This document shows, in pieces, positions 19,569-28,700 of a stretch of 34,300 bases of DNA (its first letter is position 1; every line of letters begins with the position of its first letter). The notes beneath the pieces were generated by a model. It ran no database searches. It had not been told where the DNA came from and worked only from the letters and a program-made list of their open reading frames with translations. A program made the translations under genes and the position numbers. Location of the stretch: assembly GCA_913056355.1 (NCBI GenBank), contig CAJXMX010000009.1, forward strand, positions 1-34,300. Direction: 5' to 3'. Source of the DNA: an uncultured Opitutales bacterium (GTDB lineage: Bacteria > Verrucomicrobiota > Verrucomicrobiia > Opitutales > Oceanipulchritudinaceae).

Positions 19569-20714
19569 TCAGTGGTTGCGGAAATAACCGGCCAGGCCCA
19601 GCTGGCGGATTTTCTGGCGACGATGGTACATCCAGAGCGGGTACCAGCCGGCAAAGGGCTTCATCTCCGGCGAAGGCTCGACCGCCTCGTGGACGAGGGC
19701 GTCGACCCGTCCGGTGAATTGCCCGAGGTAGGATGTCACGGAACGCGGACCGATGGCCTGCCAGGATTTTTCCCGGTAGGCTGCCCGGTCCGGATCGACC
19801 CAGCGCTGCTCGATTTCCGCAATGACCCCGGCCGCCGCCTTGACGTTTCCCTTCGGATAAAGGAATTCCGGCGACAGGTCGGCCACCCAGTCCTGTCCGT
19901 CATGGAAATCCGGATAGACCGGGATGGCCCCGGCCGCCACCCCCTCGATGAGGGACAGGGGCAGGCCCTCGTAATCGCTCAGGAACAGGATGTAGGTCCA
20001 GGAGAGGAGCGTGTTCCGGTAGGCCTCGCCCTCCAGGTGCTCCAGGAAACGGACCTTGGACCGAAGTCCCAGCTTCTGCTTGAGCGGCTCCAGGTAAGTC
20101 CCGTCTCCAAGGATTTCCATCCGGTAATCGATCCCCTTCTGGTCCAGGGCGTTGAGAAAGCCTGGCAGCCGGTCCAGCCGCTTCTGCTGGATCTGGACGC
20201 GGCCGGAAAACCCGATCACCGGCGGGCGCGGCTTGGGCCGGTTGCGGGCCTCCAGCGGGGGCAGCCGGACCGGCAGGTCGATGGAAAGGACCGGCAGCCG
20301 GTCCGCCCGGCCGAGGCTGCCCAGGATTCCCGCGGCGAGCCGGTCGTTGACGCAGAGGATGCCCCCGCAGTATGGACGCAGCGCGCGGATGAAATGATTC
20401 AGGCCCGGGTAGTCGGAATGCAGATACATCAGGTGCGGCCCCCGCCGCCGGGCGGCATCCAGCCAGTCCAGGGCGTAGCCGTTGTAATGCAGTACGGCCG
20501 CGTCCGGATAAGGAGCCAGGGCCTCCCCGAGCCGCTCAACGCCTTCCCGGACGCGCAGGCCCGGGCGCAGGCCGAGCTGGACCACTCCCGGCCCGGGGTC
20601 ACCCTCCCCGCTCATGGCGATCAGCGGCTCGCCCTTCTCCAGGTGGACGCGGGCGATCCGCTCCATGCCGCCGCCGCAGGGCCAGCGCTTGAGAATGTGG
20701 ATCCGCTTTTCCAT
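19569..20714 (-). CDS. Family 4 glycosyltransferase (GT-B fold)
   Basis: A 381-residue retaining GT-B enzyme. The N-terminal glycine-rich loop is KRWPCGGGMERIARVHL. A MYLHSDYPGLNHFIRALRPY segment lies in the acceptor half. The donor half starts VIGFSGRVQIQQKRLDRLPGF and carries DYEGLPLSLIEGVAAG (E249 and E257, the E-x7-E pair). ATG 20714 (MEKRIHIL) is used; GGAGG lies directly against it, an unusually close spacing. The gene is 14 nt after the GT8-like gene and 7 nt before the GT31-like gene, so it is part of one operon. Substrate is unknown. Confidence 0.85.
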   Translation of the reverse strand: MEKRIHILKRWPCGGGMERIARVHLEKGEPLIAMSGEGDPGPGVVQLGLRPGLRVREGVERLGEALAPYPDAAVLHYNGYALDWLDAARRRGPHLMYLHSDYPGLNHFIRALRPYCGGILCVNDRLAAGILGSLGRADRLPVLSIDLPVRLPPLEARNRPKPRPPVIGFSGRVQIQQKRLDRLPGFLNALDQKGIDYRMEILGDGTYLEPLKQKLGLRSKVRFLEHLEGEAYRNTLLSWTYILFLSDYEGLPLSLIEGVAAGAIPVYPDFHDGQDWVADLSPEFLYPKGNVKAAAGVIAEIEQRWVDPDRAAYREKSWQAIGPRSVTSYLGQFTGRVDALVHEAVEPSPEMKPFAGWYPLWMYHRRQKIRQLGLAGYFRNH

Positions 20715-20728
20715 CCTCCAGGGATTAT

Positions 20729-21427
20729 TCAGGCCAGCCCCCAATCCTGCAACCGTTTGTCGAGGTCGCGCAGCATGACCGCCTTGGAAGCCTGTCCGGC
20801 ATAGTGGACCACCATCGCCTCGCGGCGACGTGCTTCCAGATTCCAGCCATTGCCTCCGTCCGGCATGAAATTGTAAGTGGGATCAAGGACTTCAAGGGGC
20901 AGACCGGCCTGCAGGGAGCGGTAGTTGAGCAGGGTCTGCTCCGGCCAGCGACCCCGGACAAAGGCCTTCCGGTCCATGCGGAAAAGTCCGCGGTGGGAGG
21001 CGTCGAGCACCATCACCCCGGTGTTGAAGTAGCGGCGGTTGCCCTCCGGCAGGGGGCCCAGCCGCGCGGCCCTACGGTCCAGTTCCTCCCGCCCTTTCCA
21101 CGCCTCCCCGCCCAGGTCGTCATAAACACAGCCCAGCCGCCCGGACGGAACCAGCCCCAGCAGGTCCGGACAGCCCGGATGGAGGATGATGTCCGAGTCG
21201 AGGAAGAGGACCCGGTCGAAGCGCTCCAGGATTTCCCGCAGCTGGAACTTTTCCACATGAAACTGCACGCGCCGCTTGATAAGCAGGTTGGGCCGGATCC
21301 GGAAGCGCGGGGTGTCGAGAATGACCAGCTCCAGTCCATGCCGCCTGGCATAGGCCTCGAAAATGGCATGGGTCCGGCATTCCTCCTCCGGAAGCCCGAT
21401 TGCCAATGTGACCAGCGCTTTCTCCAT
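20729..21427 (-). CDS. GT8-like glycosyltransferase (GT-A fold)
   Basis: A 232-residue protein resembling glycogenin/LgtC-type GT8 enzymes. It has VLFLDSDIILH (DSD at 77-79, metal and nucleotide-sugar site), YFNTGVMVLD (FNTGV 134-138), EQTLLN (163-168) and HYAG (208-211, second metal ligand). The order and spacing fit GT8. ATG 21427 was chosen because the frame upstream (open to 21778) runs through the divergent gene and is arginine-rich noise. It is the first gene of the - strand operon GT8, GT4, GT31, GT-like. Its promoter should lie in the 115-nt divergent region. Confidence 0.85.
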   Translation of the reverse strand: MEKALVTLAIGLPEEECRTHAIFEAYARRHGLELVILDTPRFRIRPNLLIKRRVQFHVEKFQLREILERFDRVLFLDSDIILHPGCPDLLGLVPSGRLGCVYDDLGGEAWKGREELDRRAARLGPLPEGNRRYFNTGVMVLDASHRGLFRMDRKAFVRGRWPEQTLLNYRSLQAGLPLEVLDPTYNFMPDGGNGWNLEARRREAMVVHYAGQASKAVMLRDLDKRLQDWGLA

Positions 21428-21449
21428 GCCCCGTCTAGGAGATAGCCTT

Positions 21450-21527
21450 GGGCAATGCCGGGGCAATGCAATTTCGCGCAGCCGGCGAACGGCAACATAG
21501 TCTTGCCCTATTTTCATTCCGGGCAAG
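21450..21527. promoter_or_regulatory. Cluster of GGGCAA sites in a divergent promoter region
   Basis: GGGCAATGC occurs twice, 11 bp apart (21450-21458, 21461-21469). A perfect 7-bp inverted pair CTTGCCC/GGGCAAG (21502-21508, 21521-21527) with a 12-nt spacer repeats the same GGGCAA core. The sites lie between the divergent GT8 and SRDG genes and could be an operator, though none has been tested. Confidence 0.3.
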
Positions 21528-21542
21528 GCTCGGGCCTTCACC

Positions 21543-22796
21543 ATGGAGACCCTCCCCGGCAATCGATCCGCGGATTCCCTGCCCGCCAGCGCCCGGGCCT
21601 TTTTCACGGAACTCGGGCGCAACGTGGCCGCTCCGCTGCTGGCCACGATGGTCGACTGGATGATCGAGCGGGTCCGCCGGCAGCAGCCGGAAATCCTCCT
21701 CTTCCTGAGCCGGGACGGACGCATTATCCGCGAAGTCTGGGAGGCCCGCTGTCCGCCGGACCTGGCCGGATTGCCCACCCGCTATGCCCTCGCCTCCAGA
21801 CGGGCCCTCCGGGTGGCCTCCCTCGAGCGGATCGACGGCGACTTGCTCCGTCTCCTCACCCACCACGCGGAGGGCTTGCCCTTCCGCGAGCTGTTTGATT
21901 CCCTGCACCTGCCCGGCCAGCGGATCGAGGCGGTCATTCGTGAGCATTCCGCGGTCGATCCCCATGCCCCCTACCACCGCCGCCAGGCGGCCACGGCGGC
22001 CCAGGTCCTGCACCTGCTGGGGCAGGATATCCAACGCCGGGCCGGGGAGGAGCGGGAAGCCTACCTGCGCTACCTGGATTCGCTGGAACTGGACGGGGCC
22101 CGCCGGGTCGGGATCGTCGATATCGGCTGGCACGGTTCCCTGCAGGCGGCCCTGGCCCGGCTGCTGCGCCGGCGGAATCCCGATATCGCCACCCGGGGCT
22201 ACTACCTGGCCCTGTTCGGGGGTGCCTCCAAATGGCGCAGTGACAGGGATTCCATGGAAGGCTGCCTGCTGCAGGAGGGCGAACCGCGGGTCCGCGAAGG
22301 CGAACTGGCCGACTGCGTCGAGCTGCTGGAGTTTCTCTTTTCATCGACCGAGCCCGGGCTGCTTTGTTTCCATGAGAAGGACGGACGGGCGGTCCCGGTC
22401 TTCATGGAAGACCGCCGTTCGGCCTACCAGAAGGAAGCCCTGGACGCCTTGCGGGAGGGAATCCTGGAGGAGATCGGGGAATCCGTCCCGGATGCCGGGG
22501 AGGCCTACCGCAGGTTCCGCCGCCTGGCTTTCCACCCGACCCGCGAGGAGGCGCGGTTCCTGGGTCGACTCCAGGCCCGGCGCGGATTTGGCAAGGCCGG
22601 TCTGCTGCAGCCGTTCGCCCAGCCGGGGAATCCCGTCTTCAACATCCTGCATTGGGGGCGCTTGTACCGGAGCTTCAAGGAAGCCCTCTGGCGCAACGGT
22701 TACTGGGCCGCCCTGAGCCGCCCCGAACGCGCGCTCCTGAGGATGATCAGTCCGGTCGGGACTGCCCGCTTCATCCACACCAGCCGCGGCCGTTAA
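21543..22796 (+). CDS. Stand-alone SRDG-module protein of unknown function
   Basis: A 417-residue protein that I cannot assign to a named family. It is homologous along most of its length to the C-terminal half of the HAD protein at 23704 and to the middle of the fusion at 25695. Shared motifs in order: ELGRNVAAPL near residue 23, LFLSRDG (56-59 SRDG), YALASRRALRVAS (84-92), VDIGWHGSLQ (192-200), RGYYLALF (219), and ELLEFLFSSTEPGLL. The module begins almost at the N-terminus, so the HAD domain is absent. There is no signal peptide. It starts a + strand run with GT2 and HAD-SRDG genes, 41 nt before the GT2. Conserved R, D, W and H residues suggest an enzyme acting in glycan synthesis, which is inference. 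Confidence 0.8.
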   Translation: METLPGNRSADSLPASARAFFTELGRNVAAPLLATMVDWMIERVRRQQPEILLFLSRDGRIIREVWEARCPPDLAGLPTRYALASRRALRVASLERIDGDLLRLLTHHAEGLPFRELFDSLHLPGQRIEAVIREHSAVDPHAPYHRRQAATAAQVLHLLGQDIQRRAGEEREAYLRYLDSLELDGARRVGIVDIGWHGSLQAALARLLRRRNPDIATRGYYLALFGGASKWRSDRDSMEGCLLQEGEPRVREGELADCVELLEFLFSSTEPGLLCFHEKDGRAVPVFMEDRRSAYQKEALDALREGILEEIGESVPDAGEAYRRFRRLAFHPTREEARFLGRLQARRGFGKAGLLQPFAQPGNPVFNILHWGRLYRSFKEALWRNGYWAALSRPERALLRMISPVGTARFIHTSRGR

Positions 22797-22837
22797 TTAA
22801 TCTTGAAACTGCCCCTATCCTCGCAGACCGTCCCGGT

Positions 22838-23707
22838 ATGGCTAAGATTGGCGCGATCATGCGGACAAAAAACCGCCCCCTGCTCCTCAGGCGGGCCCTG
22901 CAGAGTGTCTGCAGCCAGACCCTTGAGGATTGGGAAATTGCCCTGGTCAACGACGGCGGGGACCCGGCCGAGGTGGACCAGCTGGTCGACGCCCTGCCCG
23001 ACCGCCATCGCGGAAAGGTGAAGGTCATTCACCATCCTTCCTCCGTGGGCATGGAAGCCGCCTCCAACGCCGGGCTGCGCGTCCTCGAGTCGAAGTACGC
23101 CATGGTCCACGACGACGACGATTCCCTGCAGCCGGAATTCTTCGCCCGGACCGCGGCCTACCTGGACCAGCCTCCGCATCCCTCGATCAAGGGGGTCATC
23201 ACCCATACCGAGCGGATCATCGAGGTCATCGAGGGGGACCAGGTCCGCCAGGTCCGCACCTATCCCTACAACAACTGGCTGCAGTCCATCAGCCTGCGCC
23301 GCATGCTGGCGGAAAATGTCTTCGCCCCCATAGCCTTCCTCTTCGACCGGGAAGCCTGCCTCGAGGCCGGAGCCTTCAGGGAGGACCTCCCGGTGCTCGG
23401 GGACTGGGATTTCAACGTCCGCTTCCTCCTCAGGTACGAGATCGGGGTCATCCCAGAGCAACTGGCCTTCTACCACGACCGCGAAGGCGACGGCAGCGAC
23501 GACTATTTCAGCTCGGTCCGCGCCAAGGCGCACCTCCACGCCCTTTACGACAACCTGCTCCGCAACGAATGGCTGCGCAAGGACATCGAGGCCGGCCGGA
23601 CCGGACCGGGCGTCCTGGCCAACCAGTCCCTGATGCTCTGGGACCTCTCGTGGGACATCAAGCAGGAGTTGAAGAAGCGCAAGTTCAAGATCTTCAAGTC
23701 GAAATGA
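22838..23707 (+). CDS. Family 2 glycosyltransferase (GT-A fold)
   Basis: A 289-residue inverting GT2-type enzyme without membrane helices. It has AIMRTKNRPLLLRRALQSV, VNDGGD (38-42), GMEAASNAGLRVLES and HDDDDS (92-96, the DxD site). LGDWDFNVRFLLRYEIGVIP provides the later acidic motif. ATG 22838 (MAKIGA) is the family-like start; the longer frame to 22652 overlaps the preceding gene. It is a close paralogue of the first ~270 residues of the fusion at 25695. Its stop overlaps the start of the HAD-SRDG gene (ATGA, 23704-23707), so the two are probably made together as a split version of that fusion. Confidence 0.9.
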   Translation: MAKIGAIMRTKNRPLLLRRALQSVCSQTLEDWEIALVNDGGDPAEVDQLVDALPDRHRGKVKVIHHPSSVGMEAASNAGLRVLESKYAMVHDDDDSLQPEFFARTAAYLDQPPHPSIKGVITHTERIIEVIEGDQVRQVRTYPYNNWLQSISLRRMLAENVFAPIAFLFDREACLEAGAFREDLPVLGDWDFNVRFLLRYEIGVIPEQLAFYHDREGDGSDDYFSSVRAKAHLHALYDNLLRNEWLRKDIEAGRTGPGVLANQSLMLWDLSWDIKQELKKRKFKIFKSK

Positions 23708-25704
23708 AGGACGCCTTCGAGAGCCTCCTGGAGCAGGTCCAAGTCCTGTCCCTGGATGTATTCGACACCACCCTGGGCAGGCTCTGCGCCCTTCCGGACG
23801 ACGCCTTCCTTCTCATGGAGGAAGCCCTCGTGGAGCGGCATGGGGAGGTCATGGAGGGTTTCGGCCGCAAACGCTGCGGGGTCGACACCCGCGCCCGCCG
23901 GCGGGCCTGGGACCAGCGCCAGGCCGAGGAGATCACGCTCCTGGACATTCACACCCAGCTGCTGGAGGAGAATCCGGACTGGCCCTGCACGGTGGAGGAA
24001 CTGTCCGGGCTGGAGATGGAGGTCGAGGAGCAGCTGCTCTATCCCCTCCAGCCGGCCCGCGAGATGATCGCCAAGGCCCGGGACATGGGAAAGCGGATCA
24101 TCTTCGTTTCCGACATGTACCTGCCGCAGGCCTTTTGCGAGCAGTGCCTGCGGGACAACGGATTCGGGGACTATGACGCCTTTTACCTCAGCTCGACGGT
24201 CGGGGTCCTCAAGCACTCCGGCAAACTGTTCGACCATGTCATCGAGCAGCTCGGGATTCCGCCCGGGGAGATCCTCCACGTCGGCGACAATTCCCACAGC
24301 GACGTGAAGCAGGCCGAGCAGGCCGGAATGAAGACCTTTCTGGTCGAGAAAGCCATTACCCGGGTGGACCGCTTTCCCGAAAACCCCTGGAAACCGGTGG
24401 CCGGGAAGGCCGACCGCGATGGCCGGGAAAGCCTGCTCCTGGGCCTCTCGGTGGCCGGATGCCTGCGGGAGGAGCGATTCGAGGATCCGCTCTGGTACCG
24501 CACCGGCTACCAGGTCGGGGGACCGCTGGTCTACGGCTATATCCAGTTCCTGATCCGCAGGATCCGCGGCCGCGGCATCAGGAAAGTCTATTTTCTCTCG
24601 CGCGACGGCTACATCATGAAGCAGGTCTACGAACGGCTGACCAGCGGGCTGGAAGACTGCCCGGAAGCCGATTACCTGTACGCCTCGCGCCGGGCCCTCA
24701 ACTTCGCTTCCATCCGCGAACTGGATGCGAAAACCGAGAACTGGCTGGCCGAGGGAATCCAGCTGACGGTGGGGGACTTCCTGCGCCGCATCGGTCTCGA
24801 TCCGGACCGGCACTTGCAGGCCATCCGGGAGACCGGTCTTTCGGGACCGGAGCACAAGGTTGTCGGCGGATGGGAATACACCCGCCTGCGCCAGCTGTAC
24901 CATCGTATCCTGCCCTCGATCCTCGAGGCCGCGGCCCGGGAACGCGAAACCTACCTCCAATACCTGCGCCACAAGGGCGTCTTCGAGGCCAGCCCGTTCG
25001 TCCTTGTCGATGTAGGCTGGATGACCTCCATCCAGCACTCCTTCGCCAGGATGGTCCGGGAAGTGGATCCGGACCTGACCCTCGAGGGCTACTACCTCGG
25101 CACTTATCCGGAGGCGGTCGAGCGGGCGGACGCCCATTCACGCCATGTGCATTACCTGATGGAATACGGCCAGCCGGCCGAGACCCTGCACATCATCCGG
25201 CACTGCGTCTGCCTGATCGAGTTCTTCTTCGCCGCGCCGGAAAAGACCTTCCTTTACATGGAAGGTGACGCCCGGAACGGCTTCAGGCCGGTCCTGGCCG
25301 GTATCCATGAAAACAAGGACGACCTGCCCAAGCTGGAGCAGATCCACCAGGGCATCCTCGATTACAGCGAAGCGGCCACCGCGGCCACCGGAGGGCGCGG
25401 GCTGGGCATCAAGCCGGCCGAGGTGATGCGCCTGCTGCAGCGGATGCTGGCGGAACCGACCGGGGAGGAGGCCCGCCATCTCGGTGAAATCTGCTACGCC
25501 GACGGCTACGGATCCTACTTCCACCACACCTTCATGGCCCGGCCCTCGGGTTTGCGCAAACTGGGGCTGAGCAAGAAAAAGTGGAAGGCCGAGTTCAAGC
25601 ACTGCCACTGGCCCAAGGGCTACTACATGCGCTTAAGCCCGCTGGAGCGGTTTGTCTTCCGGCTGATGCATCCTTCGCACCGCTTCAGCAAACCCTACGG
25701 CTGA
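23704..25704 (+). CDS. HAD-like domain fused to SRDG module
   Basis: A 666-residue two-domain protein. Residues ~10-225 are HAD-like: motif I SLDVFDTTL (D18, with F at +2 and D at +3), motif II IIFVSDMYL, a lysine region VLKHSGKLF, and motif IV ILHVGDNSHSDVKQAEQAG. A cap domain lies between motifs I and II. Residues ~265-600 are the SRDG module: YQVGGPLVYGY, YFLSRDGYIM (299-302), YASRRALNFAS (327-335), VDVGWMTS (435), GYYLGTY, IEFFFAAPEKTFLYM. The C-terminus is basic and aromatic. It resembles proteins annotated as predicted HAD hydrolases in polysaccharide clusters, but neither substrate nor reaction is known to me. Translation is coupled to the GT2 gene; its 3' end overlaps the convergent fusion gene by 10 nt. 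Confidence 0.85.
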   Translation: MKDAFESLLEQVQVLSLDVFDTTLGRLCALPDDAFLLMEEALVERHGEVMEGFGRKRCGVDTRARRRAWDQRQAEEITLLDIHTQLLEENPDWPCTVEELSGLEMEVEEQLLYPLQPAREMIAKARDMGKRIIFVSDMYLPQAFCEQCLRDNGFGDYDAFYLSSTVGVLKHSGKLFDHVIEQLGIPPGEILHVGDNSHSDVKQAEQAGMKTFLVEKAITRVDRFPENPWKPVAGKADRDGRESLLLGLSVAGCLREERFEDPLWYRTGYQVGGPLVYGYIQFLIRRIRGRGIRKVYFLSRDGYIMKQVYERLTSGLEDCPEADYLYASRRALNFASIRELDAKTENWLAEGIQLTVGDFLRRIGLDPDRHLQAIRETGLSGPEHKVVGGWEYTRLRQLYHRILPSILEAAARERETYLQYLRHKGVFEASPFVLVDVGWMTSIQHSFARMVREVDPDLTLEGYYLGTYPEAVERADAHSRHVHYLMEYGQPAETLHIIRHCVCLIEFFFAAPEKTFLYMEGDARNGFRPVLAGIHENKDDLPKLEQIHQGILDYSEAATAATGGRGLGIKPAEVMRLLQRMLAEPTGEEARHLGEICYADGYGSYFHHTFMARPSGLRKLGLSKKKWKAEFKHCHWPKGYYMRLSPLERFVFRLMHPSHRFSKPYG

Positions 25705-28700
25705 TCGGTCGAGCTGCTGTCCGGCAGCTTCCCGGTGACAAGGATCTTCATCAACTGGCCGCGGTTGCGGAGGAGCGTTTCCATGTAGGCCAGACGCCGT
25801 TGCAGGCGGTCCATCTCCGAATCCAGGCTGGCCTTCTGCCCGGCCATCGCTTCCCTGGTCTGCCGGGTTTCCTCGCGGGAAGCGGCCAGGTCGGATTCGA
25901 GGCCCATCCTGAAGGCGGTCAGTTGGGCCAGTTCGGCGTCCAGGCCGGATTTCTCGGAGGCGATCTGCTCTATCTCGGCCTTTAATTCGGCGATGGTGCC
26001 TTCCCGGGCCACGACCTCCTTCTGCTTTTCAGCCCATACCTCCTCGGATTGCTTGATCTTCCATTCCAGGTTGCCCTTGACCTTGTGAACCTCGCGCTTG
26101 AGCTCGTTGACCTCCTCGTCCAGCTCCTTGACCCGCCTCTGAAAGGCGTCGCGGGCCTTTTCCATCAGGCGGGCCTGACCCAGGTTCTCCTCCTTCTCCT
26201 TCCAGAATTCCTCGGCCTGCTGGATCTTGAAGCTGAGGTCGCCACGCAGCTTGTTGATGGTTTTCTCCATGTCCGCGCAGCGTTCCTGGAAGTGCCCGGA
26301 CTCCCACTTCAGGCGCTCCTTCTCGGTCCACAGGTCGTCCGCCTGCCGCGTCTTCCACTCGAGGTCGGCCTTGAGGTCGGCCACCGTGCGGTCCTCGCGC
26401 ACCTTGAGGCGGTCCAGGATGAAATTGCGCTGGTTTTCCGCCAGGGAGGAAAGGAAGCCGCGCTTCCAGTTGGAAGCCCGGTAGGCCCGCATCAGTTCCT
26501 CGCGGTCCATGTCCGGCTCGATGGGCTCCACCAGGGGCTTGTAGATCTCCAGCCCGAAACCCTCCGAATGGAGCATCCCGCCCCACTCGGCCACTTCCGC
26601 CGGGCTGGGCTCGCGCAGGATCCGGTGCAGGACCAGGTTCAGGTAGGCGAAACCGTCCTGTGGGCCGGTGGACGGCAGGCCGCCCTCCAGGATACTGCGG
26701 AGGAATTCCCCGGCCCCGGTCCAGAGGGCTTCCTGCTGTTCTATTGAAAATCCGCTACGCACCTGGTCCGAGAATCGCGGCTCGAATCCGTTTTCCCCTT
26801 CCGCGAAGTCCAGCAGGGTGGCGTACGGGGCGGCGCTCAGGGACTCGATCCAGTTGACCGACTCCCGCACCAGCAGGGCGTGCTCCTCCGGCTTTTCCAG
26901 GTGGACGAAGTAGGACTTGACCTCCACCGGCAGCTCTCCCGGATCGGCCGGACTCCAGGTGCCGAAGAAATAACCGCGGACCCGCCGGGGCTTTTCGATC
27001 TCCAGAAGCCGGGCCACCGCCCGCACACAGGAGGCGTTCCAGCCGATGTCCACCAGGGCGCAGTCGTCGGGTTTGTAGTCGACCTGCCCGAGGGCCTGGA
27101 GCAGGCCGGCCCGGTCCCGCGCAAACAGCTCCTCCAGCTCCGGCTTGAGGAGCAGGAACATGTTGCGCAGCCGCGGACCGAATTCCGGGCGCAGGTAGTT
27201 GCCGCCCGCTTCCCGGGTCACGACCAGGTCCGGATCGGCAAACCCGACGTGCTCCATGATTTGCAGGTGGTCCTCGGCCCGCAATCCCGTGCGGTCGATG
27301 AAGTCGCGGACCCGCAGGGAAGGATTCGGTGTCAGGAGAAACTTCAGGGCCTCCTCGCTCAAGGAACCGAAGGAGGCGAAATTGAGAACCTTGCGGGAGG
27401 AGTGCAGGTAGCTGAACTCGATGCCCAGGGACGACTTTTCGTTGAGCAACTGCAGGGCCTTTTCCCAGTAGTAACCGTCGCGCCCAAGCAGGATCAACTT
27501 GCGCACACCGTCCTTGCGGGCCTGCCCCAGAACCCATGTCATGAAAAACAAATACAGGGGCCCGGCCACCTCGCGGCCCAGCCGCCGGGAACGGTCCGCC
27601 GCGGGATCGACCGGTTCCAGCAGGCCCAGGCGGGTCACCTCGCCGATGGTCCGCAGGCTGAGCAGGTCCCCGCGGTTGTACTGGTAGGGCTCGACCTCGG
27701 AACACCAGGGCGTGTAGTTGAATTCCCGCGACCAGTGGAAGGCCTGCCAGCCGGCTTCCCAGCAGCGCAGGCAGTCGCTGTGGAAATTGTCCCCGACATG
27801 GAGGATACGTCCGGGCTCGACCCCGAGGCGGGCGGCCACATCCGGCTGCAGGGTGCCGTCATGCTTGGAGAGGTGCCGTTCGCAGGAGACATGGACCTCA
27901 GGATCCTCGAATCCGCATCCCTCCAGGAACTGGCGGATGGTCGGGCTGTCGTGGTACATGTCCGAGACGAATATCACCTTCCTTCCCTCCTCCCGGCAGG
28001 CCTTGTACAGCTCCAGCCAGCGCGGATCGGCGTACAGCATCTCCTTCTCGATGCGCAGCTCCAGTTCCATCAGCCGGTCCCGGTCCAGCGGGTCCAGCTG
28101 TAGCCACTTTCCCGCTACCCGGTAGATTTCCGAAAGGGTCACCTCGGGCTGGAAATCCAGGCGGGCCCGCTGCTCCGCCTCCTCGCGGACCAGGGCGTAG
28201 GCCCGGGGCGGAAGCTTCAGCTCCCGGACGGCCCGTTGCTCGAGGAGCAGGAACACGTCCCCGGGCCGGTGGCAGCGGCGAAGCAGGACCGTATCGAACA
28301 CGTCCAGCGAGAGGACCTCAAAGTCGTAGTCGGCCCGGAAATCCGGCAGCGGCCGGGGAGCGGCGGGCTCGTCCGGGCGGAGGTTGAACGGCAGCATTTC
28401 CCCGCCGTCGGGCGGCGGGAACTCGATCCCGTCGATATCGCCCACGGCCCGCTCGGACCGGTCCAGGGCCTCCCGCCAGTAGGTGTTTTTCATCCGGTTG
28501 AGCATCCGGCGGTGCGTATTGCGGCTGCGGGTCACGGTGTTCCCGTGGCTGCCGTATCGCCAGTGGTAGTAGGCGTGGGCGGTGGGAATGACCGTGATGT
28601 CGAAGAAGCGGAGAAAGCGGAGGTTGAAATCGTGGTCGCCGAGGACATCGAATTCCTGCCGGAAGCCACCCACCCGCTCGTGGGCGGCGCGGCGGTAGAG

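Noticed and set aside
17906-19717. 603-codon + strand open frame opposite the GT-like and GT31-like genes
   Set aside because: It lies antisense to two genes with recognisable or operon-supported coding and has low-complexity Gly/Pro/Arg composition typical of GC-rich shadow frames.
19572-20804. 410-codon + strand frame opposite the GT4 gene
   Set aside because: Antisense shadow; no motif, while the - strand frame has the full GT4 signature.
22930-23703. Possible long N-terminal extension of the HAD-SRDG protein
   Set aside because: This stretch overlaps the GT2 gene in another frame and reads as Gly/Arg/Pro noise; the ATGA start at 23704 fits the HAD family.
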